The position numbers and the translations under genes are program-made. From positions 1 through 54,191 of the forward strand of contig MU400760.1 in NCBI GenBank assembly GCA_022578965.1: a DNA stretch of 54,191 nucleotides. The letters are read 5' to 3'. Below, in pieces: positions 21,502-35,400 of the stretch. The notes beneath the pieces are model-generated. The model saw nothing but the letters and a program-made list of their open reading frames with translations, ran no database searches and had not been told where the DNA came from. Position 1 is the first letter of the stretch. The number at the start of each line of letters is the position of its first letter. The stretch is from Xylaria sp. FL1777 (lineage: Eukaryota > Ascomycota > Sordariomycetes > Xylariales > Xylariaceae).

Positions 21502-21610
21502 TTATTTTAGGTGCTTTAGACTAGAAATATAGAACAGCGGGCTGCGCTTGCTGCAAGCTATAACTTATCCCTGTTGGGGGCCCGTGCAAATATATTTGTA
21601 GGTTTAAAGC
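21502..21610 (+). repeat. dispersed repeat E1, partial copy
   Basis: The sequence starts TTTATTTTAGGTGCTTTAGA and follows the GC-rich E1 copy through degraded versions of both hairpins (AGCGGGCTGCGCTTGCTG and CCCTGTTGGGGG). It stops near the AGTCTAGAGC equivalent, where E2 begins. It directly abuts the palindromic element, so that element may have inserted at the E1 edge. Confidence 0.8.
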
Positions 21611-21738
21611 CTTATCTTAGGTGCTTTAAACTAGAATAGTTCTTGCGTTTGTACCTCTTTAGCTATACTATTTCTTTACTAATTATAACCTTTTTTACCT
21701 TTTTTAATACAAACTTGGAATTTTGGTTTAAAGTAACT
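21611..21738 (+). repeat. short dispersed repeat E2, copy 2
   Basis: This is the inverted counterpart of 16611-16735. It starts CTTATCTTAGGTGCTTTAAA and ends TTTTGGTTTAAAGTAAC. It is less mutated than copy 1, keeping C and G at positions that are T and A there. Confidence 0.75.
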
Positions 21739-24700
21739 ATGTTGATTTTTTTGCTTATATTTTTATTTAAAAAACAACAAACTGTAATTTATTTATGCAG
21801 CAATTTTAAATCTGTTTAAAGTTATGTTTAATTAATTAATTATTGTATTTTATATATAGTTATATTTTTTTTATATTTTTTTAATGCTTAGTTTTTATTA
21901 TATTACATACTATAGATTTTTTAACTAAAATATTGTTTTTTTTATTATTGTTTTTTCTGCAATTATTTTGCTTGCTTATATAATTTATTATACTAGCGTT
22001 TATGCTACTTTTTATATTTAAATTAACTAATTTTTTTAATATTACTTTTATTGTTTTTAACTTTAAAAATAATTTTAATTATAAAAATAATAACTTAAAT
22101 AAAAAATCTAATTTTATATGTTAGTAATAAATTATAATAAACATATAAAAGTACTAGTATTATAATTATAATTAAAGCTACAATTTTTATTAGTTTTTAA
22201 AAAAATAGCTTTTATTACAAACTATAATTAATAATTAATTAAAGCTATAAATATATAAAATAATTAATATATTAAAAAACTTTAAAGTTTAATAGCATTT
22301 TTAAAAAGCTAATATTTAAATAAAATTTAAAAAAAATAATACAAGTTATAATATTGCTAATATTTTTACATTTTAAAACAAGCTTTTTATTTTATTTAAA
22401 TAATTAACTTTTATTAAATTTAATTTTAAAGCATTTAAAGCTTTTAATAAAAAGCTTTGCTAAATTAAAAATGTTTATAATATATAATAAATTAAAAAGT
22501 TACTTTGTTTTTTTTAGTTTTAAATTTAAAACGTATTTTTATGTTTTGCTGCTTTTTTTTTAGATATTTTTATAAATTAGCAAACTAAGCATAAATTTTA
22601 TAACATAACTAAAGCTAATATGCTGTTTTTTTATATTGCTAAAATATATATAATTATAGCTTTATTATTAAGTATATATATATTTTTAACAAGTAATTTT
22701 TTATAGCAATTTATTAGCATTTATTTTTATAATAATAAAACATAAACTTAAGTAATTAATACTTTTGCTTAATTTAAAATATATATTAGCTATAAGTTTG
22801 TTTTAAAATAGCTAAATAAAATAGCTAAACAAAATTACATATATAATAATTAATTAGCTAATGTTTTAATACTTAAATTAATAAATATATAGTTTAACTT
22901 AAAGCATATTGCTTATAATTTAAATATTATATTTATATATAATAATTTTAACTTTAAAAATAGTGTTTAAAATTTTAGCATAAATTATAAAAATATTATG
23001 CAAAATTTAATTAATTGTTTTATAGTTATTAGTTTAAATATGTTTAGCTTATTTATGTAATTATAATAGCATATTATTACTTTTTTTAAAAAAAAATAGC
23101 TTTTTTTTTATTTAATATTAATTTTAGCTTATATAAATAAAATAACTAATTATTTATTAATTTATGCTGTTTGTTCTTTATTTAAATTATTACATTTAAA
23201 AAGGTTTGTTTTATTTTTAAATATTGCATAACTACAAAATAACGTTAGTTATATTCTATAAACCTCCGTTATTTATAAAAATAAAAAAAAAATATTTAAA
23301 GTATATTAAGTTTATAATATTTTATTTTATATTATTTTAAATTATTAAAACTATAATAAATAACTTATAATAATACATAAAAATTAAAAAACTATATTTT
23401 TTATTTAAGCTATAATAGCTGCTTAAATAAAAGTAAGCAATATATATAACTATAAACAATAAATGCTTTTTATATTAGCTTTTTTTTATATTATGCTAAA
23501 TTTTATTTAATTAATTTTTTAGACTTTTTAAAATCTTTTCGTAAAATATAATATATAATTTTTTAGCTATAAATAGCATATTAAAAAAAATAAAGTTTAA
23601 TATTATTAAGCTTTATTATTATTATATAATAAGTTTTATATTTATATTTTAGCGTTTTTAATTTATAACTTAGTTAAATTTAATATATTATTTTTTAATA
23701 AAGTTTAATTAAACTATATTTAAATAACATTAAAAAGCATAAACTTTATATTATTTAAGTAAAAAATTGTAGCTTTATAGTTTTAATAATTAAAATATAT
23801 AAATTAAACAAAAAAATATACTTAAAACAAAAATAAATTAATTAACATTAAGTTTTAAAGCTATTATTAATATATAAGTATTATAAACTATTTACTTATA
23901 ATAATTATAATAGTTTAATTTAATAATTATAAAATATTATGTTAAATTATTTTTTACTTTTTTATTTTTTTTTATAAAAAAAAGTTTAGTAATTATAAAC
24001 TAAAAATATTATATTTTGCTTAATTATTTTATTTTAATGTTATAAAACTAAAACTTATAATAAAAATACTATAGTTAAGCTTTATTTAATATATTATAAC
24101 TAAAAGCAAATAAAAAGCTATTAATTTAGCTTTAAAGCATATTAATAATACTTTTATAATTAATATAAAAAATAACAAAAACTTTATATAGAATATTTTT
24201 ATTATATTTAATCGATTAGTTATTATAAGCCTTTATATTATTTTAATTTGTAGCAATATAAAATAGTTTTTTTAAATATATTAAAATAAACAGCATATTT
24301 TTTTTTTTATTAACTAAAATATTATTAAATATGCTTGCAAAATATATATTAATAGCAATATTAAAAAATATACTAATAGTTATACTACGTTATATAATCC
24401 TTTTAATGCGCTAAATTTATTAATAAAAAAAAAGCAATAACTTACTAATATTAAAATTAATAAATTTAATACTAAGGTTATTTAATTAATTAAAGTTTTA
24501 ATATAGCAAAACATACTAAATTTAGCTAATAAAAATAAGCTATTTATTAAAAGTAATAAAAAATAGCAGCTATATATTTTTAATTATAAAAAAAAAAAAA
24601 AAAAAAAACTAAAAAACTATAGCTAAATATAAATTAGCATAAAGTATTATATACGTTTTACTTCTTTTGTTTTCTTTTTAGCTTTTTAAAACTACTATTT

Positions 24701-27069
24701 GCTAGTAATTCTTTATTATGCTTTAATAGTTTAAATTATACTAGTAAATCTATAGCTAACAATACATTTATATATATAAAAAAAGCACTTAAAAGTAATA
24801 TAACTATAGTTAGTTCTACTAAAAACAATAAAACAAAAATTATAGTTATTATTAAACATAAAGCTAATTAGCTTAATTATATATTAAGCATTTAATAAAT
24901 ATTTAATTATTGCTTTATTTGTATTTTTAGTATTAATTTTAAAGTTAAACAAAGTATATTTTTAATAGCATTTTTAATTTATGCTTTGTTTACAAAATGT
25001 TTAGCATGCTTATTAAAAGCATGCTAATATATTATAAAAAGCTTAGCATATAAAATATAGCTATATTTTTTTTATTTATTTTATTTAAATATTTTTATAG
25101 CATTATAAACTAAAAAAAACATAATATTTATATTAATTACTTTGTTAAATATAGCAATAATACATTATTAAACCTTTTTAGCATAAAATATTTTGCTATG
25201 TTATTAATAGCAAAGTTTAAGTATTAATATAAGTTTGCAGAATATTTTGCGTAAAATTTCTAAAGCTTTTACTATAAAAACCAAAAAATAGTTCTTTTTT
25301 AAAGCGTAAACTGCTAATATATTTTTAGTAGTAACTTTAATAGTTAGCTAAAGTTATAATAATATAAGTTGTAGTATATTTTTTATCATATATTTTTTTG
25401 CTTTTTAAGATTTTTATTATTTAGCTACTATAAAAACTATAAAGTATACTTTTTAAAGCATTTTATATTTATAAACTTATATATATTTAGCTAAACAACT
25501 TATAGCTTATTTTTAAACTTTAGTTTAGCTTTAGTTTATTTAGCAAGCTTAACTAGCTTAAATTATTTTAGTTTAAAGTTAACTATTAAACTATTTTTAT
25601 TTTTAAGCTTATTAATTACAATTAATTAATAATTTAATAGCATAAATTATATATAGTTAAACATTAAGCTTTTTAATATACTATTGCTTATATTTATTAT
25701 AAAACATAAATTATTTCAATTGTTTTTTAATAGCTTTTTTTTATGCTTTAGTTTAAAAAGCTTAACTTTTTGCGCTTTTAATAAATTAAAATACTAATAA
25801 AAAGCAAAAAAAAATGCTGTTTTTTATATTATACTATTTTAAATAGCTTAGCTAAACTTTTGCAACAAGTTTAAAAGGTTTTTAAAAGCAACAAAGCTAA
25901 ACTAAATAATATGCATTACATTATAAATATTTATTTTTATTTTAAAAACCACAGTAGCAAGCATAATTTAACAAAAAAAATCTAGCTTTATAAACTTATT
26001 ATATAATTATTATTAATTATTAAAACGTATATTTATATTATATCTTTAAATAAAGCGCTTTATTTTAGTTAAAATAAACTTTAATTCTTAAAGCTATATT
26101 ATTAAAAAATAGTATATAATAATAAGCCTTTTTTTACTATTTATAAAAACAATAGTTTTAAAAATTAAATATATTATATTACGTTATGTTTTGCTAATTA
26201 AAAAACTTAATTACTAGTAATTTTTTATAATAATACCTTTTTTATAAAATAAACAATAAAAAATATATTAAACTAATTAACTAAAGTACAAACAAATTGT
26301 AGTTTTTTTTAAATAAGTATTTTATTGTTAAAATTTAGCTTTAAGTAATATAAACTTTTAAGCGTTTAAGCTTAATATAGCAATATAACTAAACTATAAT
26401 ATATTTTATAAAACTAACGCTTTTATATAATATATATTAAAGTATGCAATTTAGAAATCTTTTTATTAATAAATTATATAAAGCTTATTAATAGCTATAA
26501 ATGCAATTTTTTAATTAAATAAAAAGTTATAAAGCAAATTAATAAAGTATTTTTAAATAGCTTATTTAAGCCTAAAAATAACATATATAAAGCATTTTAA
26601 AGCTAATTTAGCTTATATAGCATTATTTTATTAAACAATAAAAACATACTTTTATAACTATTTATATAATATTAATTAACTTTTATTATATTATTTATTA
26701 TTAATAATAAACAAGTATTAAAAATTTAAGCAATTAAGTTAAACTAATTATGTTTTAATTATTTTAATAAACATAACTACAAAGTTATTATACTTTATAT
26801 AATAACTAAAACAGTTTATAACATAATGTTTTTTTTAAAATTAATTTAAACTACTAATATAATATTACTATAATAAAATATTATACGCTAAATTAATTTA
26901 ACTTACTTGGTTTTAAGCTTAAGCTTATATAATTTATTAAATTAATAATAATTTAAAATAGCATTAATAATAGCTTATATAAAGTTATATTTTAATATAT
27001 ATTATTAGTTATATTTTAATTGCAGCAAAATATACTATATAAAATACTAAATATAATTATTAAATAAAT
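21739..27069. other. AT-rich desert, no gene
   Basis: About 5.3 kb without meaningful open frames. Segment 25917-26031 matches 49525-49640, so part of it is repeated near the right end of the window. A 20-base-class A run lies near 24590. Nothing else is recognised. Confidence 0.7.
25917..26031 (+). repeat. segment repeated at about 49525-49640
   Basis: Both copies contain ATAAATATTTATTTTTATTTT, then AACAAAAAAAATCTAGCTTT (or its AT-shifted form), then TATTATATAATTATTATTAA. They run in the same orientation and differ mainly by transitions. The extent beyond these limits is unclear. Confidence 0.65.
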
Positions 27070-27600
27070 GCTTTAATATTACATTATTAGCTAATTTATT
27101 TAGTTTGCTAAGCTTTTTAATAAATTCTAAAAGTTTTAAAGCTATTAGTTTTTTTAAAAAATAACTATTAATTAAGCTAAAGCTAAAATTATTAAAAGTT
27201 TATAGTTTTATAATAAAATAAAAAAATAATACTAGTTAATAAATTAACAAATAAAGCTTAATTTTTAATTATTTAAGCTTAAAACATTATAACATAATAA
27301 AGTATTTTAATTATAAAGTTAGCACTAAATATAAGTATTACTATAAAAAGCTTTAAGCAATATTATAATTGTTATTTTTAAGTTTTATTAGTAAATAATC
27401 TATAAATATAAGTAGTATATATATATATATAAAGTAAACCTTAGCTTAAAAATTAATAAAAGTGCTTTAAATTAAAATATATAAAACGTAAGCTTTAAAC
27501 TTATAAATATATTTGCATAAACCTTTAAAAAAAATAAGTTATAGCTTGCAGTAAGCATAGCTTACTATTTTATGTTTTTAGTTTAAAGCACCTAAAATAA
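27070..27600 (-). repeat. dispersed repeat E1, mutated copy 2
   Basis: It is collinear with 16085-16613 throughout, in the same orientation, including the (AT)n stretch near 27417 and the terminus GCACCTAAAAT at 27588-27598. It is more AT-rich than copy 1 at many shared positions. It is joined directly to repeat R1. Confidence 0.85.
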
Positions 27601-29760
27601 AAATTATTAGCTTTTTGTTTATATAGCGTTTTTATAGCAGCGATAATATATAATTAGCTTTAAGTTAATTTTATTATAAATTATATAAAGCAATAAATAA
27701 AAGCATTTTTAGTTAGTTTATATATTTAAATAGTTTTTAAATATTTTATTACTTAAGCTAAATAATTATTTTAATAAAAAAAATATATAGCTGCTTTTTT
27801 TTTAGTTTATATAAAATATAAGTTTGTTTTATTTTTAGCATGTTTTAAAAATTTATATTAGTTATATTTTTGTTTATTTTTATATATGTTAGCTTAATAG
27901 CTTTATTATTATAATAGCTTACTTATTAATTATTATAATAATAACTTTAAAAAGTTTATAATATATTAAACTAATATATTTAAATAGTTTATATATATAT
28001 AGCTTTTAAGTAGCTTTAATAGCTTATATTAGCTATTTATAATAATTATATTTTTTTTTTGCTAAGTTTAATTTTTAAACTAAACTTTAGCTTTTAATAG
28101 TATTAAAAAATATAATTATATATTTAACTTTTAAATAATATTATAGTGCTATTTTTACTATAAGATTAAGCTATAAACTATTAAGCTATATAATAAAAGT
28201 ATTATATTACTTATAAGTTTTTATAATAATACTTTAGCTTTTAAGCAATTTAGCTTTTATAAATAATATTATAATATATAATTAACTAATTAATTAAATA
28301 TATATAATATTTATTAACTAATAAAAGCATTTAAAATAAATTTAAAAGCACTTTATTATAAAGTTAAACTTTAAATATTTTATTTTATAAGTTAATAACT
28401 AATAATTTAATATATAATTATTATAATAGCTTATTTATTAGCTATTATAACAATAATTCTAAAAAGTTTATAATATATTAAACTAATATATTTAAATAAT
28501 TTATATATATATAGCTTTTAAATAGCTTTAATAATTTATATTAGCTATTTATAACATTTATTTTTAATAATTATAATATTAAGTTATTATTATATTTATA
28601 AAATAAAAAATTATTTAAAAATAATAATAGTTTTAAAAAAGCTTATTAATATATGTTATATTTATATTTTTTGCAATTATAACCTTAATATATATTAAGT
28701 ATATTTTTTGCTTATATTATAATAAATAAAGTAAAAAAAACAGCTTTTTAATTTTTAGCTTTTAATTAGCTAGCTTAAATTAAACTAGTATTTTTTTTTT
28801 TTTTTTTTAATATTTGCTTAATTAGTAAGCTTAAAACTACTAGTTAATATAATTAAAAATATACTTTTGATTTTTTATTAAACATTTAATAAGCCTATAA
28901 TATATTTGCTAATATTTAAGTTTAAATTTTTTGCTTATTAAAAATAATTTTTTAATTATTATTTAATAGTTTATATATTATTTAAATTATGTTTACTTTT
29001 ATTGCTTAGTTTAGCTTTTATATTATAATTAATTTTGTTTTTATTTTAGTTTTATAATTAATAAAAGTTATAATAATAGCTTAATTAAAATATATTATTA
29101 TAATAGCTTTAAAATAAGTTAATAAAGCAATATATAAAGATTTTTTATTATTGTTTATTTATAATATATTTGTATAAAATATAAATTATTAGCAAAAAAA
29201 GTTAGCAATTTTAGTTTATTTACTTATATAATCTTTAAATTATTAAATTTATATATATAGCAATTTTATTTTTATAGCAAGTTTTTTTTGCTTTATTAAT
29301 AATATTTATAATAAGTTTTAAATAATATATTTGCTATTTTTATTACTGCTGTTTATTTATAGTTATTTGCTTATTTATTAAAAATAATATATTTTTAATA
29401 GCTTTTTAATAACTTAATAAATATTATAAATAGTTTACTTATTTAAGTTTTTTTTAAAAAAGATTTTAATATTTATTATTGCTTTATTTAGCTTATTTAT
29501 ATAATATTACAAGTTTAATATTAAGCTTATTATTAATTATTACTAGTTTTAGTTTATATTATTAGCTAATTATAGCTAGTTTTATATTAAAAAAATTATA
29601 TTATAATTTTTTGTTTTTTTTATTTTTACTTTTATTTTTTTAAGCTATTATTTATATAAGCTTATTTTATATATAGTAAGTTTTTATAAGTTTAGTTTTT
29701 AAAGCTATATAAATATTTTTATAAATTTAGCTAATTATAAAAAAAAGCAAAAAAAGCTCT
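27601..29760 (+). repeat. repeat R1, copy 1 (truncated at left, interrupted by a miniature LTR element)
   Basis: This copy is collinear with 52260-53755 and inverted relative to 29845-31350. It starts inside the element at TTATTAGCTTTTTG, so it lacks the first 0.4 kb present in copy 3, and it ends near AAGCAAAAAAAGCTCT. A 650-bp element plus target duplication interrupts it at 27907. No frame is open, and the ancestral coding content cannot be recognised. Confidence 0.8.
27907..28556. mobile_element. 650-bp miniature LTR element (TRIM-like) with target duplication
   Basis: Two 138-bp direct terminal repeats (27907-28044 and 28419-28556) flank a 374-bp interior. The right repeat ends TTATAACA, and the mutated left end TATTATAA is consistent with an original TGTTATAA, giving TG...CA termini. 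The element is flanked by TTTAT on both sides (27902-27906 and 28557-28561). R1 copies 2 and 3 lack it, which gives two empty sites. There is no coding capacity, so it would be non-autonomous. Confidence 0.85.
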
Positions 29761-29844
29761 TTAAATTAATAAAATATATAAAAAAAAATATAAAATAAAT
29801 AATATAAAATATATAAAAATAAAAAAATATATATAATATATATT
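29761..29844. other. spacer between inverted R1 copies
   Basis: AT-rich spacer between the right end of R1 copy 1 and the start of the inverted copy 2. No feature is seen. Confidence 0.6.
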
Positions 29845-31415
29845 AATAATTAAAAGTAATTAAAAAGTTTTTTTTGCTTTTTTTTATAATTAGCTAAATT
29901 TATAAAAATATTTATATAGCTTTAAAAACTAAAGTTATAAAAACCTATTATATATAAAACAAGCTTATATAAATAATAGCTTAAAAAAATAAAAGTAAAA
30001 ATAAAAAAAGTAAAAAATTATAATATAATTTTTTTAATATAAAACTAGCTATAATTAGCTAATAATATAAACTTAAACTAATAATAGCTAATAATAAGCT
30101 TAATATTAAACTTATAATGCTATATAAATAAGCTAAATAAAATAATAATAAATATTAAAATCTTTTTTAAAGAAACTTTAAATAAATAAATTATTTATAA
30201 TGCTTATTAAATTATTAAAAAGCTATTAAAAGCATATTACTTTTAGCAAATAAATAAGCAGCTATAAATAAATAGCAATAATAAAAATAATAAACATATT
30301 ATTTAAAACTTATTATAAACGTTATTAATAAAGCAAAAAAAGCTTATTATAAAAATAAAATTACTATATATATAAATTTAGCAATTTAAGAATTATATAA
30401 GTAAATAAACTAAAATTATTAATTTTTTTTATTAATAGCTTATGTTTTATATAAATATACTATAAATAAATAACAATAAAAAATTTTTATATATTACTTT
30501 ATTAATTTATTTTAAAGCTATTATAATAATAAACTTTAATTAAACTATTATTATAACTTTTATTAGTTATAAAACTAAAGTAAAAATAAAATTAATTATA
30601 ATATAAAAGCTAAATGAAGTAATAAAAGCAAACATAATTTAAGTAGCATATAAACTATTAAATAATAATTAAAAGGTTATTTTTAATAAGCAAAAAATCT
30701 AAACTTAAATATTAATAAATATATTATAAGCTTATTAAACGTTTAATAAAAAATTAAAAATATATTTTTAATTATATTAGCTAGTAGTTTTAAGCTTATT
30801 AATTAAGCAAATATTAAAAAAAAAAAAAAATGCTAGTTTAATTTAAGCTAGTTAATTAAAAACTAAAAATTAAAAAGCTATTTTTTTACTTTATTTGCTA
30901 TAATATCAATAAAAAACATGCTTAATATATATTAAAGTTATAATTACAAAAAATATATATTAATAAATTTTTTTAGAACTATTATTACTTTTAAATAACT
31001 TTTTATTTTATAAATATAATAATAATTTAATATTATAACTGCTAAAAATAAAGCTATTAAGCTAGCATATATAAAAATAAGCAAAAATATAACTAATATA
31101 AATTTTTAAAACATATTAAAAATAAAGCAAACTTATATTTTATATAAACTAAAAAAAAAGCAGCTATTTATCTTTTTTTATTAAAGCAACTATTTAGCTT
31201 AAATAATAAAATGCTTAAAAATTATTTAAATATATAAACTAACTAAAAACGCTTTTATTTATTGCTTTATATAATTTATAATAAAGCTAACTTAAAGCTA
31301 ATTATATATTATTATTGCTATAAAAATGTTATATAAGCAAAAAGCTAACAATTTAGCAAATAAAAATACTATTTATTTAAAAAGTTGCTTATTAAAAAAA
31401 ACTGCATTAATAATT
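29845..31415 (-). repeat. repeat R1, copy 2, first segment (inverted)
   Basis: It is the inverted match of copy 1 and, on the minus strand, of 52187-53755. It is interrupted at 31415 by LTR element A. The copy resumes at 46789, after element B. With copy 1 it forms an inverted repeat whose arms are over 1.4 kb, with a spacer of roughly 0.1 kb. Confidence 0.8.
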
Positions 31416-31881
31416 TATAATGGACCTGTTATATATTAATATAACGGGTTTGCTTTTAAGGTTTTAATTTGCAAGTAATAATAGGATCTTTAGCAGTAGT
31501 TCGTTAGGAAGGTTTTTAGGGTATTTTTATTACTATGCATTAATAAAGGTTTTAAAGGATTAAAAGTAATAAGTGTATTAGTGCTTAGTAGTTATAAGAA
31601 ATTTAATAGCTAAAAAGCTAAAACTAAGTAAATAACTAAATATAAAAAGTATATAATTATATAAACAAAAAAAAAGTAAAAAAAGTAAAAATTTTCTTTG
31701 AATTATTATAAGTTTAGTAAGCGCTAAATTACTATAAGCTTAATAAGCTTTAAATTACTATAAGCTTAGTAAGCTAAATAAATTGTTATGTAATTTATTT
31801 TTAATTAGTATAAGATTTTCTAAAGTATATATAAAAGCATTAAGCTGCTTTAAAAGTTACTTTAATGCTAATTTTATAACA
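31416..31881. repeat. left LTR of element A
   Basis: The 466-bp repeat begins TATAATGGACCTGTTATAT (ancestral TGTAAC start inferred from element B) and ends ATTTTATAACA. It contains three units of a 26-bp internal tandem repeat (TTAAATTACTATAAGCTTAG type) where the other three LTRs have four, which accounts for its shorter length. Confidence 0.88.
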
Positions 31882-32344
31882 TTATTTTTTTTTTTTTAAA
31901 ATTGTTATTTTAACAATTTTCCGTAAATACTTTTTTTTTTTTCTTTTTTATATATTAAAATATTAAAGCATATTAAAAGAACTAACTGCTTATTGAAAAT
32001 AAAGCAAAAACTTATTTTTGCTTCTTTTATTAACTTTACTAGTTATAAAGTTATGCTTTATTTTTGTTGCTTTAATTAGTTATTAACATATAAAATAATA
32101 AATAATATGTTTTGTTATTTTAAATGTATATGCGCTAGCTACTTTTGCAATAAATTAAAAGTTTTAATTAATTTAATTAATAATATAGTTTTTAAGCATT
32201 GTTATTTAAAAAAAAAAAAAAAGCAAATAAAGCAACGTTTGCTTTTAGTTTAAAAAAAACTAAAACGAGCTTAAAATAGCTTTAACTTTGTTTTAAGCAA
32301 GCTAGCTTAGCTTTATATATAAAAATGTTTTTTAAAAGCAAAAA

Positions 32345-32497
32345 GCGTTAAAATAGTTTAGCAGAAGCTTTAGTTTTTAAATAAGTTAAATAAAATAAAG
32401 CGCATTAAAAAAAAACAAAAAGCGCTAGCAAAAAAGCAAAAACAACAAAAAAAGCAAGCTAAAGCAGCACAAGTTGCTTTATTTAAGTTTAATTAAA
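32345..32497 (+). pseudogene. possible Lys/Gln/Ala-rich coding remnant in element A
   Basis: About 0.5 kb inside the left LTR, one + strand frame reads a basic stretch ending KKQAKAAQVALFKFN and a stop at 32495-32497, with an earlier in-frame stop. The same frame and end are found in element B at about 40070-40196 (ending QVILFKFN). A shared frame and stop in both copies suggest an eroded C-terminus, but the composition is simple and the protein cannot be identified. Confidence 0.3.
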
Positions 32498-35400
32498 ATT
32501 TTTTAAGCGTTTTTTTTAATGTTAACTTTTTTTTTTTAGTTTTAAGCAGTTAAAATGTTAGCAATAAAACTAATTTATAATTACTACAGCAATTTTTAAG
32601 TATTTTTTAAGTTTTTAAGTATTATTAACGTATAAATATCTGTTTTATTTAATAAAATATTTAATATTATTATTGTTTTAATAAAAATCTAATATATTTT
32701 TAACTTTATAAATGTTTTAATTTGTTTTTGTTTTTAGTTATGTTTTAATAAGTATTTTAATAAGTGCTAGTTTTAGTAAAAAAATGTAAAAAACAAAATA
32801 AATTTGCATATTTTTTAATAATAATAGTTTATAATTAGTAAATAAAATAACTTCTTTAATTTTAAAAAAACTAAGTTTTTTAAAGTTTAATTTGTTGCTT
32901 AGTTGTTTTGTTTTAATTTAAAAAATATTAATGTTTGCATTTTATTTTTGTTATAGCAAGTAAACTTTATTTCTTTTTTTAAAAGTTAATTCTTTAGTTC
33001 GTTTTTTGTTATAGTATATTAATATTTATTATTATAAAAACTAAAAACGTAGTTATAGTTTAGCTTATAGCGTTTTAATTTTTGTTATAATAGTTTTTGC
33101 TTAAAGTACTATAGTTAAAATAACAAGTACTTTTATTAATGTTTTTTTTTATTTTTTAATAATTGCTTATTATTTATAAATAGCTTTATATAAAAATATA
33201 TTTATATTTTTGTTTATTAACATATTATATAAAATTTATATTATTAATAATAGTTTTATTTAATTATTTTATTAATAGTTAATATAACTTTATAAGTATT
33301 GTTTTAATATTTAGTTTAGTTTTTTTGTTTGTTTATTAGTTTTTAAGTAATAAGCAATTAAAAACTTTAGTTTAATACTAATAAGTTTAAAAAAGCTAGT
33401 TTTAAACTTAAAAATAAACAATTTATTTTAGTTTAAAATAATTTTTTTTAGTAATTTATATTTGTTTAAATATTAATATATAAAAACGTATGCAAGTTAT
33501 TTAATAGTTATATTTCTTTTAAATAATAAAAAGTAAACATACTTAATAAATTTATTAATAATTACTTATATTTTATTATATTATACTTTTATAACTAAAT
33601 TAATTAATAAAAATAATGCTATAATAAAATTTTAAGTAATAGTATACTATGCTTATTTAAGTATTTATATAAATTATAGTAATTTATAAAGCTTATATTA
33701 AGCTACTTTAGTTTTATTGCAAATATTGCATTTTTTTATAATAAACTTAACTATGTTTTATAGTTTTAAAAAATCGTATTTTTTTTGTAGTTATTAAACT
33801 ATTTTTGTTGCTTTTTAGTATTTATATAATAAATATTTATAAAATTTCTTAATAAACTTGTTTTATAAAGATTTTAATAAATAAATTTTACGTTTATATA
33901 TTAATTTATTATTTTTTAATTTTTTATACTTTTATAGTTTTGTTAACTTTTTTAAGTTATAAGCTTATTATAGCTATATATTTATAAAGTTTTTAAGTAT
34001 AACTTTAATTTTTAAGCTTTTATTTTTTTAAAAATATAATACTTAAATGTTTTTTTTTAGAACTTTAAATTTTTTTTAACTTTGTTAGCTTAATATGTTT
34101 GCTTAAATGTTTTCTTTTTTTTTAATATAGCATATTTTAAAGTTAAATCTAAAAAAAAAAACTATTTAATTTTTATGTTGTTTAATAATCTTTTATATAG
34201 TTATAAATTTTGTTAAGTTTTAATAATTTAAATAGATTTTAATTAGCTTTATAGTTTTTATAAAAAACAGTTTTTATTTTTTAAGTGTTATAATAATTGC
34301 AAGCAGTTCTTTGTTATATATAAAATATTATAATGCTGCGTTTTGTAATGCTTTAAAATAATAAGCTACTAAGTACTATTTTTTATTATTTTTTAGTTGT
34401 TTTAAAACTTCTGTAATTATATTATTTAAAGCATTTATTTTTAGCTTTTTTTTTTTTTATAAATTAAGTAATTTAACTATAAAGTTAAAAATAACTTTTA
34501 GTTTTAGTTTTTTAAAAGCTTTTTAGGCTTTTTTTAAAATTAAAAAGAACTTTTTTTTATATTTCTTTTTTGTATACTTTATAAAATAAAATGCTATTTT
34601 TCTAAAGTTTTAAATTAATATTTAAACGTAGTTTAAAAATCTTAATACTTGTTATATGTTTATAACTATAGCTAAGTTAAATATTTTTTAATTTTATACT
34701 ATATTAATTTTTAACTATTAAATCTATATTTATTTTAAAATAATTATAAATTTTAAAAAGTTAATTTTTTATATATACTATATATATTTCTTTATATTAA
34801 GTTATAATTTTGCTTGTTTAAATGTTTTTAATATTTAAGTTATATGTTTTTTATGTTTTTTTAGTGTTTTAAAGTAAATTAAAATATTATTTAAATAAAT
34901 AAACATAAATTTATTTAAAAACTTTTATAAAATCGTTATTATTATATATTAAAAGCTAGCTAATATATTTTGTAGTTTTTATAGCATAACTATATATTTA
35001 TATAGTTTATATACTATTTATATAACAGTTTTTTATTTTTTTTTTTAGCTATTTTAATAATATAATATTTATTTAAAATATTACTTATTATAAATTACTT
35101 TGCTTAGCTAATATTTTCTTTTATAGTTATTAATAAAATAAAAAGGTATTTATTTGTAATAATAATTATATTTAATAATTAATAATTAACTATTATTTGT
35201 TATATTAGTTTTTTTTTTTTATTACTTAGTTATTTTTTATTTTTTATTTTAAGTACTAGTACTATAAAATATTTAATAAATAACTAAGATTTTTTTAAAA
35301 ATCTTTTTGCTAAATATTTCTAAATGTATTTCTATAAAGCGTTTGTTTTGTTTAAGCTTATATAGTATACTTAATAAAGTTTTAATTAATATTTTTTTTT

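Noticed and set aside
20991..21511. Target-site duplication around the 502-bp palindrome
   Set aside because: The flanks TTTAAAAAC and TTTATTTTA do not match beyond AT-rich similarity, so no duplication is claimed.
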